Part shown: positions 32,914 through 42,435 of the stretch, in pieces
How the letters are laid out: the number at the start of each line of letters is the position of its first letter
How positions within the stretch are numbered: position 1 is the first letter of the stretch
Source: UBA1765 sp045615885
GTDB lineage: Bacteria > Fibrobacterota > Fibrobacteria > Fibrobacterales > Fibrobacteraceae
Assembly: GCA_045615885.1 (NCBI GenBank)
Contig: JAZLFR010000032.1
Location: 24,221 to 88,220, forward strand
Reading direction: 5' to 3'
DNA length: 64,000 bases
Program-made: the position numbers and the translations under genes
The notes under the pieces: model-generated
What the model saw: only the letters and a program-made list of their open reading frames with translations
What the model was told of the DNA's origin: nothing
Database searches by the model: none

Positions 32914-34608
32914 TTACTTAGCCTTCTTGGAAGCCTTCTTAGCAGCAGCAACCTTCATTGCGCCGCGTTCGAGCTTGATTGTGAAGTTGGTAACGTCGCA
33001 AACTTCGCTCGGACCCCAGTACTGGATCGGGCCTGGGTAGGTGTAGCTTTCGGTCTTTGCCCATTCTTCACGGTTTGCTGCGAAGAACTTGAACGGTGCA
33101 CCGTCGAGAACGACGAGAGCCTTCTGGATAACCGGCTTGTCTGCACCGTGACGGCGTTCCATGTTCATCATCATGGTGATAGGAATGCCACCAGCGGTCC
33201 ACTTTTCGATACCCTTGGTAAGGTCACGAACAGAGCTCATGTAGCCGTTCATCTTGTTGAAAGCGAGAACGGAAGCTGTGTAACCGAGGCTGTAGCAGTA
33301 GTCTGCGTCGAAGTTGGACGGAGCTGCGCAACGGCCTTCGTAACCGAAGAAGTGGTTGAGGGCGCTGAACTTGCCCTTGAAGTTCTTGCGGCTCTTGAGT
33401 TCGCTCTTCACCATGTCGATGATGAGCTTTTCAGTTTCGATGAGGGAAACCTGAACGTTGCCATGGCTATCGCGGTCGAGCATGAGCTGAGCCTGAACGA
33501 ATGCCGGGAGGGAAACGAGAACTTCTGCGGAAGCCTTGGAAACCCATTTGCAGAGCTTTTCAACCTTAGCAGCGGTGTCGAGGCCTTCAACTTCCTTTTC
33601 GTGGTGAGCGAGTGCTTCGGAAAGTTCAGAAATCAGAACGCCAACATCCGGGATGAATTCGAGGAGGCCTTCTGGAATCAAGGCAACACCGAAGTTCTTG
33701 CCGTCAGCAGCACGTGCAGCAACGATGTCTGCAACATACTTGATGACCTGCTTGAGCTTCATCTTCTTGGCCTTGACTTCTTCAGAGATCAAGCAGATGT
33801 TCGGATGGGTCTGGAGAGCTGCTTCAAGAGCGATATGGGAAGCAGAGCGGCCCATGAGCTTGATGAAGTGCCAGTACTTCTGAGCGGAGTTAGCATCGCG
33901 CATGATGTTGCCGATGAGTTCAGAGTAGGTCTTCACAGCGGTGTCGAAACCGAAGGATGTTTCGATGTATTCGTTCTTGAGGTCGCCGTCGATTGTCTTC
34001 GGGCAGCCGCAAACAACGCAGGAAGCGCCGTTAGCCTGGAAGTATTCACCGAGAACAGCAGCGTTGGTGTTGGAGTCGTCACCACCGATGATAACGATTG
34101 CGTCGAGCTTCTGAGCCTTTGCAACAGCCATGCACTTCTTGAACTGTTCTTCAGTTTCGAGCTTGGTACGGCCAGACTGGATGATGTCGAATCCACCAGT
34201 GTTGCGGTAGGAGTCCATGATCTTTTCGTTGATCACGATGAACTTGCCGTTTTCGAGGCCGGACGGACCACCGAGGAAGCCGAGGAGCTTGCTGTTCTTG
34301 TGGATGCTCTTGATACCGTCGAAGAGACCTGCGATCACGTTATGACCACCAGGTGCCTGACCACCGGAAAGAACAACGCCGACGTTCAAGGCCTTGTCAG
34401 CCTTCTGAGCCTTGCCGGCCTTCAAAGAAACGTACGGAGCACCGTAGGTGTTCGGGAAGAGAGCCTTGATCTTCTTCTGGTCACGAACGGATTCAGTTGC
34501 CTTACCCTTGTTGAGTTCAACAGAGAGAGCACCCTTGCGGAGTGCAACTGGGAGCTTCGGCTGGTAGGCCTTGCGAGCCTTACCGAGAACGGACAAATTG
34601 TCTGCCAT
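32914..34608 (-). CDS. pfp: Pyrophosphate--fructose 6-phosphate 1-phosphotransferase (long form)
   Basis: Phosphorylates fructose 6-phosphate with pyrophosphate, reversibly, in glycolysis and gluconeogenesis. The 564-residue length matches the long plant-beta/spirochaete-type PFP. GGDDSNTNA has Asp in place of the Gly of ATP-PFK (GGDGS), the accepted mark of PPi use. PKTIDGDL and MGRSASHIALE complete the active site, and GGQAPGGHN is the N-terminal phosphate loop. AAGGA lies 7 bases before ATG. It stands alone. PPi glycolysis saves ATP, which fits an anaerobic fermenter. Confidence 0.94.
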   Translation of the reverse strand: MADNLSVLGKARKAYQPKLPVALRKGALSVELNKGKATESVRDQKKIKALFPNTYGAPYVSLKAGKAQKADKALNVGVVLSGGQAPGGHNVIAGLFDGIKSIHKNSKLLGFLGGPSGLENGKFIVINEKIMDSYRNTGGFDIIQSGRTKLETEEQFKKCMAVAKAQKLDAIVIIGGDDSNTNAAVLGEYFQANGASCVVCGCPKTIDGDLKNEYIETSFGFDTAVKTYSELIGNIMRDANSAQKYWHFIKLMGRSASHIALEAALQTHPNICLISEEVKAKKMKLKQVIKYVADIVAARAADGKNFGVALIPEGLLEFIPDVGVLISELSEALAHHEKEVEGLDTAAKVEKLCKWVSKASAEVLVSLPAFVQAQLMLDRDSHGNVQVSLIETEKLIIDMVKSELKSRKNFKGKFSALNHFFGYEGRCAAPSNFDADYCYSLGYTASVLAFNKMNGYMSSVRDLTKGIEKWTAGGIPITMMMNMERRHGADKPVIQKALVVLDGAPFKFFAANREEWAKTESYTYPGPIQYWGPSEVCDVTNFTIKLERGAMKVAAAKKASKKAK

Positions 34609-34797
34609 GTTTTTATCCTTGAGTTTTTGGGCGAATGAACGCCCGGTTAAAATTGTTTCTAATGAATTTAGAAAAGTTTTTTTGTGTTGTTCGAAGCGAA
34701 ATGATTTTGTAATAGTGTTTTTGAAAATGATCTATCTATATGAAGAGACCTTTAAATAGTTGGCTTTGCTTCAAATCATTATATATATTTGAAAGGT

Positions 34798-36252
34798 ATG
34801 AAGTATTTGTCTTTGTTTTTGTTTGTATGCCTTTCGTTCTTTTCGCAATCCCTTGCTGCGGATTCTCTGGAGACGAAGCCTGAAAAGTCTGCGGTCTGGA
34901 TTCCTTTAGAGGGTGAAGTTTCGCCGGAAATGAATGACTTTGTGCGCCGTGCCATTGGCGAAGCGCAAAAACAGAAACCGGATTATATCATTTTTGAAGT
35001 CAACACGTTCGGAGGCCGCCTTGATGCCGCCTTTGACATTGTAGATACGATTTTGGCAGTCAAGAACGCTGAAACTGTTACTCTTGTAAAGAGCAAGGCA
35101 ATAAGCGCAGGCGCGCTCATTTCGCTTGCTTCCAAGACGCTTTACATGATGGATGGCACGACCATTGGCGACTGCGCCCCGATTGTGCAGAATAGCGATG
35201 GCACGCCGCAGATTATCGGTGAAAAAATCCAGTCGCCGCTCCGAGCTAAGTTCAGGAACCTTGCGCAAAAGAATGGCTACCCGGAGGAACTCAGTTCTGC
35301 AATGGTAACGCCGGAACTTGAAATTCTGCAGTTTGCGCATGGAGATTCCACGCTAACGATTGAGGGCAAGAAGTTTGAAAAGTTCAGCGATAGCGCAAAG
35401 GCGTATTGGGGCTCGCCGCACGTGCTCGTTCGTGAAGGGGAGCTGTTGACCCTTACAGAAGCAGAAGCCGTGCAACATGGTTTTTCTAAGAAGACTGTAG
35501 CAAGCCGCGCCGACGTGGAACGTGAACTTGCCATTGTGCGCTCTACGGCTGTGGAATTGACCGATGGCGAAAAGTTCGCCGCATTCATTGCTGGCATTTC
35601 TGGCTTGCTTCTGATCATTGGCTTTGGCGCGCTGTACATGGAATTCAAAACTCCTGGCTTTGGCGTGTTTGGTGTCGTTGGCATTGTAGCCATTGGCCTT
35701 GTGTTCTTTGGTAGCCAGGCTGGCCGCATCGACAACTTTTTGCCGCTCGTATTCCTTGTGCTTGGCGTAATACTTTTTGCCATGGAAATCCTCGTGATTC
35801 CTGGCACAATGATCTGTGGCGTAGCGGGCATCATCAGTCTGATCGTTGCACTGGCGCTTGCTTTTGACTTTACTGCACTGCCTGCATTCTTGCCGGAATT
35901 TTCAAATGACTTTTCGCCACTTCTCGTAGCCATTTTATATGTGCTTGCCTGCGCTGCCGTGGCGCTTGTAATTCCGCTTGTATTTTCAAAGTACATTGTG
36001 CCGCTCTTGCCAGAGGGCTATACGCCAATGCTTAAAACGGACCTTGCAGATTCCCAGTCGCCGACAGAAAATGTTTCTACGATTGCGGTTGGCACGCGAG
36101 GCGTTGCAAAAACATTCTTGCGCCCTGTAGGCCATGCCGAATTTGATGGATTTGAAATTGACGTGCAGACTACCGCAGACGATATTGAACCAGGCGATGC
36201 CATTGAAGTCACGAAGGTTCAGGACGGCCGCGTGTTTGTGAAAAAAGTTTAA
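34798..36252 (+). CDS. Long NfeD-family membrane serine protease-like protein
   Basis: 484-residue protein with signal peptide, a ClpP-fold domain, four or five membrane helices (about 255-405) and a C-terminal NfeD OB-fold (VGTRGVAKTF to VFVKKV). The presumed nucleophile Ser lies in KAISAGALISLAS; the fold begins WIPLEGEVSPEMNDFV. It precedes floA by 23 bases, the same pairing as yqeZ-floA in Bacillus, where the pair organises membrane microdomains. TATATT ends 8 bases before ATG; AAAGG directly abuts the start codon and is too close to act normally. Confidence 0.9.
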   Translation: MKYLSLFLFVCLSFFSQSLAADSLETKPEKSAVWIPLEGEVSPEMNDFVRRAIGEAQKQKPDYIIFEVNTFGGRLDAAFDIVDTILAVKNAETVTLVKSKAISAGALISLASKTLYMMDGTTIGDCAPIVQNSDGTPQIIGEKIQSPLRAKFRNLAQKNGYPEELSSAMVTPELEILQFAHGDSTLTIEGKKFEKFSDSAKAYWGSPHVLVREGELLTLTEAEAVQHGFSKKTVASRADVERELAIVRSTAVELTDGEKFAAFIAGISGLLLIIGFGALYMEFKTPGFGVFGVVGIVAIGLVFFGSQAGRIDNFLPLVFLVLGVILFAMEILVIPGTMICGVAGIISLIVALALAFDFTALPAFLPEFSNDFSPLLVAILYVLACAAVALVIPLVFSKYIVPLLPEGYTPMLKTDLADSQSPTENVSTIAVGTRGVAKTFLRPVGHAEFDGFEIDVQTTADDIEPGDAIEVTKVQDGRVFVKKV

Positions 36253-36275
36253 ATATTAACCTAAAAGGAAACCCT

Positions 36276-37259
36276 ATGAACAACATCATCATTGTTGGAA
36301 TCGTTATCGCGGCAATTGTCGTGCTCGTGCTTTTGACATTCATTGCCAAGTTCTTTAGCCTGTGGCTCCAGGCATTGTTCTCCAAGGCAGGTGTTAGCAT
36401 TTTCCAGTTGATCGGTATGCGACTTCGTAAAGTTCCGCCGCAGACGATTGTCGAAGCTCGAATCCTTAGCTGCAAGGCTGGGATCCCTGTAGATACGAAC
36501 TTGCTCGAAGCTCACTTTATGAGTGGCGGTGCGGTGCTCCGCGTGGTACAGGCCTTGATTGCAGCAAACAAGGCAAACATCGACTTGAACTTTAAGGAAG
36601 CTGCTGCAATCGACCTTGCTGGCCGTAACGTTCTTGAAGCCGTGCAGATGTCCGTGAACCCGAAGGTCATTCAGACACCGAAGGTTAGTGCTGTCGCTCT
36701 CGATGGTATTCAGCTCCACGCCGTTACCCGCATCACAGTGCGCGCTAGCATTCAGAAGCTTGTTGGCGGTGCCGGTGAAGACACCGTTGTTGCACGCGTT
36801 GGTGAAGGCATTGTTAGCTCCATCGGTTCTGCTAAGAGCCACAAGGATGTTCTTGAAAACCCGAACATGATTTCTAAGAAGGTTCTTGCAAGCGGCCTTG
36901 ACGCAGGCACTGCATTTGAAATTCTTTCCATCGACATTGCTGACGTTGACGTTGGCCAGAACATCGGTGCAATCCTTGAAACGGACCGCGCCGAAGCCGA
37001 CAAGAAGATTGCCCAGGCAAAGGCCGAAGAACGCCGTGCCATGGCATTTGCCGCCGAACAGGAAATGAAGGCAAAGGTCATGGAAATGAAGGCTAAGCTT
37101 GTGGAAGCTGAATCTGAAATTCCTATGGCAATGGCTTCTGCTCTTCGCGATGGCAAGATCGGCGTAATGGACTATTACAACATGAAGAACATTGAAGCCG
37201 ATACCCAGATGCGCAAGGAAATCAGCGGCCAGTCTGACGCAAACCCGGACAAGGTATAG
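36276..37259 (+). CDS. floA: Flotillin-like protein FloA
   Basis: Membrane scaffold protein of flotillin-like domains. The 327-residue product has one N-terminal membrane hairpin (IIIVGIVIAAIVVLVLLTF), then the family segment GVSIFQLIGMRLRKVPPQTI. A PHB-like domain (RASIQKLVGGAGEDTVVARV) and a C-terminal coiled coil (ADKKIAQAKAEERRAMAFAA) follow. AAAGGAAACCCT supplies the ribosome-binding site. It works with the upstream NfeD protein. Confidence 0.93.
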   Translation: MNNIIIVGIVIAAIVVLVLLTFIAKFFSLWLQALFSKAGVSIFQLIGMRLRKVPPQTIVEARILSCKAGIPVDTNLLEAHFMSGGAVLRVVQALIAANKANIDLNFKEAAAIDLAGRNVLEAVQMSVNPKVIQTPKVSAVALDGIQLHAVTRITVRASIQKLVGGAGEDTVVARVGEGIVSSIGSAKSHKDVLENPNMISKKVLASGLDAGTAFEILSIDIADVDVGQNIGAILETDRAEADKKIAQAKAEERRAMAFAAEQEMKAKVMEMKAKLVEAESEIPMAMASALRDGKIGVMDYYNMKNIEADTQMRKEISGQSDANPDKV

Positions 37260-37282
37260 GCATTTTCTATTGGTAAACTATT

Positions 37283-37993
37283 ATGGGTTCGTCAATTGTT
37301 TTGTTGCTTCTGATTATCGCTGTGAACGTGATTGCCACCCGCAACAAGATGCAAAAAAAACAGAGTGCGCAGCGTCGCTTGGCTCCGCCGGTCGTTCATG
37401 AAGATGAAGAACCTTCTGAACCGGTGGCAGACCATTTGAAGGAACTGCTTCGCCGTTACGCTTCTGACCATCCGGAAGAAACGCCGTCGCGTGAAATTTC
37501 GGTGGACGATATCAACGATGCGGCTTTTGAGACTCGCAAGGCTGCGCCAAAAGGCCCCCGCAAAAAACTCGCGGATATGACCGATGAGGAATTTGCTGAA
37601 CTTACGGAAGAAGAAGTGGAACGCTACGGCCGGGAAGACGTGGAGGCTCTCGACGCTGAACTCGAAAAGCTGAAGAAACCTGAGCCTCGCAAGGTTGTTC
37701 CTGACGATTGCGAAATGAGCCGCTCCGTAAAGCCGATTGCTGCCGCGGCGCCGGTTCTGCACGATGATGTTTCAAAAAAATCGCAAAAGAAGTTTGCTGC
37801 CTACCACGCTCTAGAAACTAAAGCCGCAGATGAAATTGCAGAAGTGAAATTTGACTTCGACAAGGTTTCTGCAAAGCCCGCCGCCAGGCCTGCATTCCGC
37901 ATGACTGCAAGCGAAGCGCGCCGTGGCATAGTCCTTGCAAAAATTCTGGAAGAACCCCGCTTTAGGCGTCGCTGGAGCCCTGTGCGCCGTTAG
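37283..37993 (+). CDS. Third gene of the NfeD-FloA operon, membrane-anchored charged protein
   Basis: Unrecognised 236-residue protein. An N-terminal membrane helix (SSIVLLLLIIAVNVIA) is followed by a long acidic/basic disordered region and a conserved-looking tail (EARRGIVLAKILEEPRFRRRW). Similar R-x-G/A-I-v-x-x-x-I-L-x-x-P-R tails are familiar from small membrane proteins next to FloA in other phyla (recollection, not checked). Its last 32 bases overlap the convergent mutT. Confidence 0.65.
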   Translation: MGSSIVLLLLIIAVNVIATRNKMQKKQSAQRRLAPPVVHEDEEPSEPVADHLKELLRRYASDHPEETPSREISVDDINDAAFETRKAAPKGPRKKLADMTDEEFAELTEEEVERYGREDVEALDAELEKLKKPEPRKVVPDDCEMSRSVKPIAAAAPVLHDDVSKKSQKKFAAYHALETKAADEIAEVKFDFDKVSAKPAARPAFRMTASEARRGIVLAKILEEPRFRRRWSPVRR

Positions 37994-38369
37994 CCTGCAG
38001 CAGTTCCAGAATCTCTAGGTCGGCAGGCAGCCACTGCACGGAGTGCAGCTCGTTTGGCAAAAGCCATTTGGCAGCCTCGTGCTCAAGCAGCTTGATTTCT
38101 CCGTTTGTAATGGCGCAGTAAAAGCAGTGCATTGTCAAATGGAACGTGGGGTAGTCGTAGTTGACTGTGCAAAGAAGCTTGCCTACGGAAACGTCAATGG
38201 CAAGCTCTTCTTTTAGCTCGCGTGCAAGAGCCTGCTCGCGGCTTTCCCCGGGTTCCATTTTGCCGCCCGGAAACTCCCAGAAACCCTTGAATTCGCCGTA
38301 GCCGCGAGCCGTGGCGAAAATTTTACCGTTCTGGACAATGATTCCTGCAACAACTTCTATCTGTTTCAT
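37962..38369 (-). CDS. mutT: NUDIX hydrolase, MutT-like 8-oxo-dGTP diphosphatase
   Basis: Sanitises oxidised nucleotides. The 135-residue product has a full Nudix box (G36-x5-E42-x7-R50-E51-x2-E54-E55). The N terminus EVVAGIIVQNGKIFATAR and GFWEFPGGKMEPGES are typical for MutT, and the C-terminal WLLPNELHSVQWLPADLEIL matches too. It overlaps the convergent gene's 3' end by 32 bases. Confidence 0.9.
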   Translation of the reverse strand: MKQIEVVAGIIVQNGKIFATARGYGEFKGFWEFPGGKMEPGESREQALARELKEELAIDVSVGKLLCTVNYDYPTFHLTMHCFYCAITNGEIKLLEHEAAKWLLPNELHSVQWLPADLEILELLQANGAQGSSDA

Positions 38370-38427
38370 GGCATTTTTTTTGGATTAATTTGAACTAGGG
38401 TAAAATTTAAAAATTACTTTTAGCAGT

Positions 38428-40395
38428 ATGCGGAATTTGTTGTTTGCAATCTTATTCTTGGGCTTTGCATGCGTTGCCTTTGCAATGCCGGCCCTTGACA
38501 CGCCTTACAAGGTTGTGCAGCCCGATGGTTCGGAACTGCAGTTGCGAACAGTAGGCAATGAACATTTTCATTTTGTAGAAACGCTCACTGGCGATGTCGT
38601 TGAAAAAGATGATTTCGGCTTTTACAAATATGTAAATGAAGATGGCAATCTTTCGGATGTCTATGCGCTAGAAAATGTAGCGCCGGCACAAAAATTCAAC
38701 AAGAAAAATGTTTTGCAAAAGTTGGAGGAAAGGCGTTCTTTGCCGATGGGAATTTCTGGCTATCGGTTGAAAGCGCTGCTGCCCAAAGTCCGCCGCCTGC
38801 CCGCGCCAAATGCGGGCGTTGCGACCGGTGAAAAGAATATTTTGGTGCTTTTGGTGCAGTTTGCCGATGTCAAGTTTTCTAGTAAAGATCCGCAAGCGGA
38901 ATACAACGAATACATGAATGGCGAAAACTACAACGGCCATTACAATGTGGGGAGCGTTCGCGAGTACTTTATAGAAAATTCCATGGGAGCGTTCCAGCCA
39001 ACGTTCGATGTCGTAGGCCCAATAACATTGAGCAAAAAATATTATGAGTCCTACGGAGATAAGTCGGAGTTGGGAGGAACTTTGGGCGGTGCAGTCGCTC
39101 TGATGGAGGCCTTGGATTCAGTGGTGAAAAAGAAGGTTGTCGATTTTTCGAAATACGACAATGATAAAGATGGAATCGTGGATTTTGTCTACATGTTCTA
39201 TGCCGGGTTAGGCTCCAACGATTCTGGCCAGGATAGTGCGCTTTGGCCGCATGCTGCCGAATTCTCCATCTTTACGAAATACGGCATTTTGGGAGGGGTG
39301 ACAAATGAAGGACTTCGGGTCGGTAAATCTCTGTATGTAAATAAATATGCGTGTTCCAATGAACTGGATGGACTGTCATACCAGGGAAATAAAAAATCGA
39401 CCGTGTTGAGCGGCATAGGTTCTTTTGTCCATGAATTTAGCCATACCCTTGGCTTGCCCGATCTGTATGATACTAGAGATTTTCATGATGCCGTGGGCTC
39501 CTGGGACGTTATGGCTAGAGGAAGCTATAATTGCATATTGAATGAAGATTACTCCACAGGCTGTTCGCCGCCATATTATTCCGCATTTGACCGTTTGTCT
39601 CTCGGCTGGATGGATATGGAGGAGTTGCACTCAAATGGAGTTCAATCGCTTGAGGGAATTCATAGGAACAAAGCCTATACGATAACTTCGAAAACAAATC
39701 CAAATGAATTTTTCATTTTGGAATATAGGGCGAGAATGCGTTGGGATTCTGCGTTGCCAAATCACGGAATGCTGCTTTGGCACATAGACTACGACGAGAA
39801 TGTATGGGAGAAAAATATACTCAATGTAACAGACCATCAGTATGTGGATATTGTCGAGGCTGATGGTTTGGAGGGCTTTGTTTCTGAAAAGGGAGATCCG
39901 TTCCCTGGTTCAAAAAAGATCAAGACCTTTGATAAATTCGTTACATGGGATGGAAATGATTTGGGAATCTCGTTGAGCGAAATTTCTGAATCAGTCGATT
40001 TTGCCAGTGTTGATTTTTACGTGAACGGCATTGAAGAGAGCTCGTCAAGCATTGAAAGCAGTTCCAGCAAGGTTCAATCGAGCTCCAGCGAAGCTAGCAG
40101 CTCCAGTGTTGTTTCCAGTTCGAGTGAAAGTGCGGCGCTCGTGCTTACGACGCTTGCTGGCGTGCATTGCAATGTAGATGGCGGGAATGTGTATTTGAAC
40201 GTGCCGTACGCCGGTGTAAAAACATTGCAGCTGTTTACCGTTGCCGGGCAGCTGGTTTACGAAACGAAGTTTGTGGAACAGGCGGCAAATGTCGCTCTGC
40301 CAGCCAGGTTTGCCGGAAAATCGCTAGTTCTTCTTTTGCAAATAGAAGGGAAAAGTGTACCCTTTTTGAAAAAAATTTCATATTTTAATAAATAG
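38428..40395 (+). CDS. Secreted M6-family metalloprotease with Ser linker and C-terminal sorting-like domain
   Basis: 655-residue exported protease. Signal peptide NLLFAILFLGFACVAFA. The catalytic zinc motif HEFSH (335-339) continues LGLPDLYD, as in M6 (immune inhibitor A) proteases. NDKDGIVDFVYMFYAG and SWDVMARGSY are family words. After the catalytic part comes a poly-Ser linker (about 536-570). A beta domain of about 80 residues ending LLLQIEGKSVPFLKKISYF resembles type IX secretion sorting domains. Surface delivery by T9SS is inference. TACTTT ends 7 bases before ATG, with no ribosome-binding site. Confidence 0.88.
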   Translation: MRNLLFAILFLGFACVAFAMPALDTPYKVVQPDGSELQLRTVGNEHFHFVETLTGDVVEKDDFGFYKYVNEDGNLSDVYALENVAPAQKFNKKNVLQKLEERRSLPMGISGYRLKALLPKVRRLPAPNAGVATGEKNILVLLVQFADVKFSSKDPQAEYNEYMNGENYNGHYNVGSVREYFIENSMGAFQPTFDVVGPITLSKKYYESYGDKSELGGTLGGAVALMEALDSVVKKKVVDFSKYDNDKDGIVDFVYMFYAGLGSNDSGQDSALWPHAAEFSIFTKYGILGGVTNEGLRVGKSLYVNKYACSNELDGLSYQGNKKSTVLSGIGSFVHEFSHTLGLPDLYDTRDFHDAVGSWDVMARGSYNCILNEDYSTGCSPPYYSAFDRLSLGWMDMEELHSNGVQSLEGIHRNKAYTITSKTNPNEFFILEYRARMRWDSALPNHGMLLWHIDYDENVWEKNILNVTDHQYVDIVEADGLEGFVSEKGDPFPGSKKIKTFDKFVTWDGNDLGISLSEISESVDFASVDFYVNGIEESSSSIESSSSKVQSSSSEASSSSVVSSSSESAALVLTTLAGVHCNVDGGNVYLNVPYAGVKTLQLFTVAGQLVYETKFVEQAANVALPARFAGKSLVLLLQIEGKSVPFLKKISYFNK

Positions 40396-40420
40396 TGAAA
40401 CTAGTATCGAGAGGTGCAGT

Positions 40421-40978
40421 ATGAATCGTATTTTGGTTTTGATGGCAGAAGGCTTTGAAGAAACGGAACTCGTTGTTCCGTTCGACATTTTGGTGCGAGG
40501 TGGCGTTAAGGTTACGCTTGCTGCAATCAACAACGATGATGGCGAAGTGGAAGGAGCCCACCATCTTTTGATGCGTGCAGATGCAAAGCTTTCAGAAATT
40601 AACTTGAACGACTACAATGCCGTGTTCCTGCCGGGCGGAGGCCGCGGCGTAGACAACTTGAAGCATTGCGAAGCCGTGCTCGACATTGTGCGTGAATTCC
40701 ATGAAAAGAAAAAGTGGGTGACCGCCATTTGCGCTGCCCCGGCCGTGCTCGCTGCCGCTGGAATCACGTTCAAACACAAGATTACAAGTTATCCAGGCAT
40801 GGACGCCGACTTGAAGAAGTTCTGCACGGCCTACCTGCAGGATCGCGTCGTTGTCGATGGCAATGTGGTTACAAGCCGCGGCCCGGGCACCGCCGAAGAG
40901 TTTGGCCTCAAGGTCCTGGAGCTTTTGGAAGGCAAGGAAGCTGCCGACCGCGTTCACGACCAGATGGTTTGCAGATAA
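40421..40978 (+). CDS. yajL: DJ-1/PfpI family protein, YajL-like
   Basis: 185-residue DJ-1 family protein, linked to oxidative-stress protection of proteins. The reactive Cys104 lies in TAICAAPAVLA, the supporting Glu in AEGFEETE, and PGGGRGVDNL is typical. GAGAGG lies upstream of ATG. It is followed at once by a bidirectional terminator shared with the convergent sufB. Confidence 0.9.
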   Translation: MNRILVLMAEGFEETELVVPFDILVRGGVKVTLAAINNDDGEVEGAHHLLMRADAKLSEINLNDYNAVFLPGGGRGVDNLKHCEAVLDIVREFHEKKKWVTAICAAPAVLAAAGITFKHKITSYPGMDADLKKFCTAYLQDRVVVDGNVVTSRGPGTAEEFGLKVLELLEGKEAADRVHDQMVCR

Positions 40979-40980
40979 AA

Positions 40981-41007
40981 AAAAGAGGCTTCAAGCCTCT
41001 TTTTTTA
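40981..41007. terminator. Bidirectional terminator yajL/sufB
   Basis: AGAGGCT / AGCCTCT with a 3-base loop, A run on one side and T run on the other. It overlaps the last codon of sufB. Confidence 0.88.
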
Positions 41008-42420
41008 GCCGACGCTGTGTTCCAGTTTCATGGAAAGCAGCGCGCGGGCTTCCGTTGCAAATTCGCCTGGCAGTTCCTTGAACACGTCCTTGCAGAAGCC
41101 GCTGACCATTGTCTGCACGGCATCTTCGCGGCGAATGCCTCGGCTTTCAAAGTAGAATAGCTGGTCTTCGCTGATGCGGCTTGTGGTCGCTTCGTGCTCC
41201 GTGCGTGCGGTCGGGTTGGAAACGGTAATGTACGGGAACGTGTGGGCCGCGCATTCCGTGCCAACGAGCATGCTGTCGCACTGGGTGTAGTTGCGTGCGC
41301 CCTTGGCGCCTGGGCGGATCTCTACGAGGCCGCGGTAGGCGTTGCTAGATTTATCTGCGCTAATGCCCTTGCTGATGATGGTGCTCTTCGTGTTCTTGCC
41401 GATATGGACCATCTTTGTGCCGGTGTCGGCCTGCATGTGGCCATTGGTAAGAGCCACGGAATAGAATTCTCCGACGGAGTTGTCGCCTTGCAAAATGCAG
41501 CCTGGGTATTTCCAGGTGATTGCACTGCCTGTTTCTACCTGGGTCCAGCTGATGCGGCTGTCCTTGCCAGCGCACTTGCCGCGCTTTGTCACAAAGTTGT
41601 AGACGCCGCCCTTGCCTGTATCCGGGTCGCCGGCGTACCAGTTCTGCACGGTGCTGTACTTGATGCTTGCGCGGTCCTTTACGACGAGTTCCACGATGGC
41701 GCTATGCAACTGGTTGGAACTGAATGCCGGAGCGGTGCAGCCTTCAAGGTAGCTAACGTGAGCGTCTTCGTCGGCAATGATCAAAGTACGTTCAAACTGG
41801 CCCGCTTCCTTGTTGTTGATGCGGAAGTAGGTGCTGAGGTCCATTGGGCAGGTGACTCCAGGCGGAATATAGACGAAACTTCCGTCGCTGAATACGGCGC
41901 TGTTGAGGGCAGCAAAGTAATTGTCTCCCGCAGGCACTACACTTCCCAGATATTTTTCGATAAGTTCCGGGTATTCCTTGACAGCGTCTGAAATCGGGCA
42001 GAAGATGATGCCCATTTCCATGAGCTTTTTGCGGTGGCTCGTGTAAATGCTAACGGAGTCGAACACAGCATCGACCGCGACGTTTGCAAGGCGCTTCTGT
42101 TCATCGAGCGGAATGCCGAGCTTTTCAAAAGTGGCAAGGAGCTCCGGGTCGACATCTTCAACAGTTTCGTGCTGCTGTTTAGTCTTAGGAGCTGAGTAAT
42201 AGACGATATCCTGCAAATCGACCGGCGGAAAGTTCAGTTCTGCCCAGTTCGGTTCCTTCATCTTTTTGAGCTGTTCGTAAGCCTTCAAGCGAAAGTTGAG
42301 CAAAAACTCTGGTTCGCCACGGAGCTTTGAAGCTCTGCGGATAACATCTTCGTTCAAGCCTTTTTCAAAACTTTCGTTTTCGATGTCTGTTACGAATCCG
42401 TACTGGTAGCGTTCTGCCAT
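41005..42420 (-). CDS. sufB: SufB, Fe-S cluster scaffold subunit
   Basis: Core scaffold of the SUF iron-sulfur assembly machine, normally in a SufBC2D complex. The 471-residue product matches SufB in length. It has VYIPPGVTCPMDLSTYF, the beta-helix core (EGCTAPAFSSNQLHSAIVEL) and RPGAKGARNYTQCDSML. The C-terminal SRISEDQLFYFESRGI is typical. It is second after the NifU-like gene (15-base gap). No sufC, sufD or sufS lies on either side. Confidence 0.94.
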   Translation of the reverse strand: MAERYQYGFVTDIENESFEKGLNEDVIRRASKLRGEPEFLLNFRLKAYEQLKKMKEPNWAELNFPPVDLQDIVYYSAPKTKQQHETVEDVDPELLATFEKLGIPLDEQKRLANVAVDAVFDSVSIYTSHRKKLMEMGIIFCPISDAVKEYPELIEKYLGSVVPAGDNYFAALNSAVFSDGSFVYIPPGVTCPMDLSTYFRINNKEAGQFERTLIIADEDAHVSYLEGCTAPAFSSNQLHSAIVELVVKDRASIKYSTVQNWYAGDPDTGKGGVYNFVTKRGKCAGKDSRISWTQVETGSAITWKYPGCILQGDNSVGEFYSVALTNGHMQADTGTKMVHIGKNTKSTIISKGISADKSSNAYRGLVEIRPGAKGARNYTQCDSMLVGTECAAHTFPYITVSNPTARTEHEATTSRISEDQLFYFESRGIRREDAVQTMVSGFCKDVFKELPGEFATEARALLSMKLEHSVG

Positions 42421-42435
42421 AATCTATTACTTTAT

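Noticed and set aside
32758..34638. Long plus-strand ORF (626 codons) opposite pfp
   Set aside because: The minus strand encodes a complete PPi-phosphofructokinase. The plus frame is its antisense reflection.
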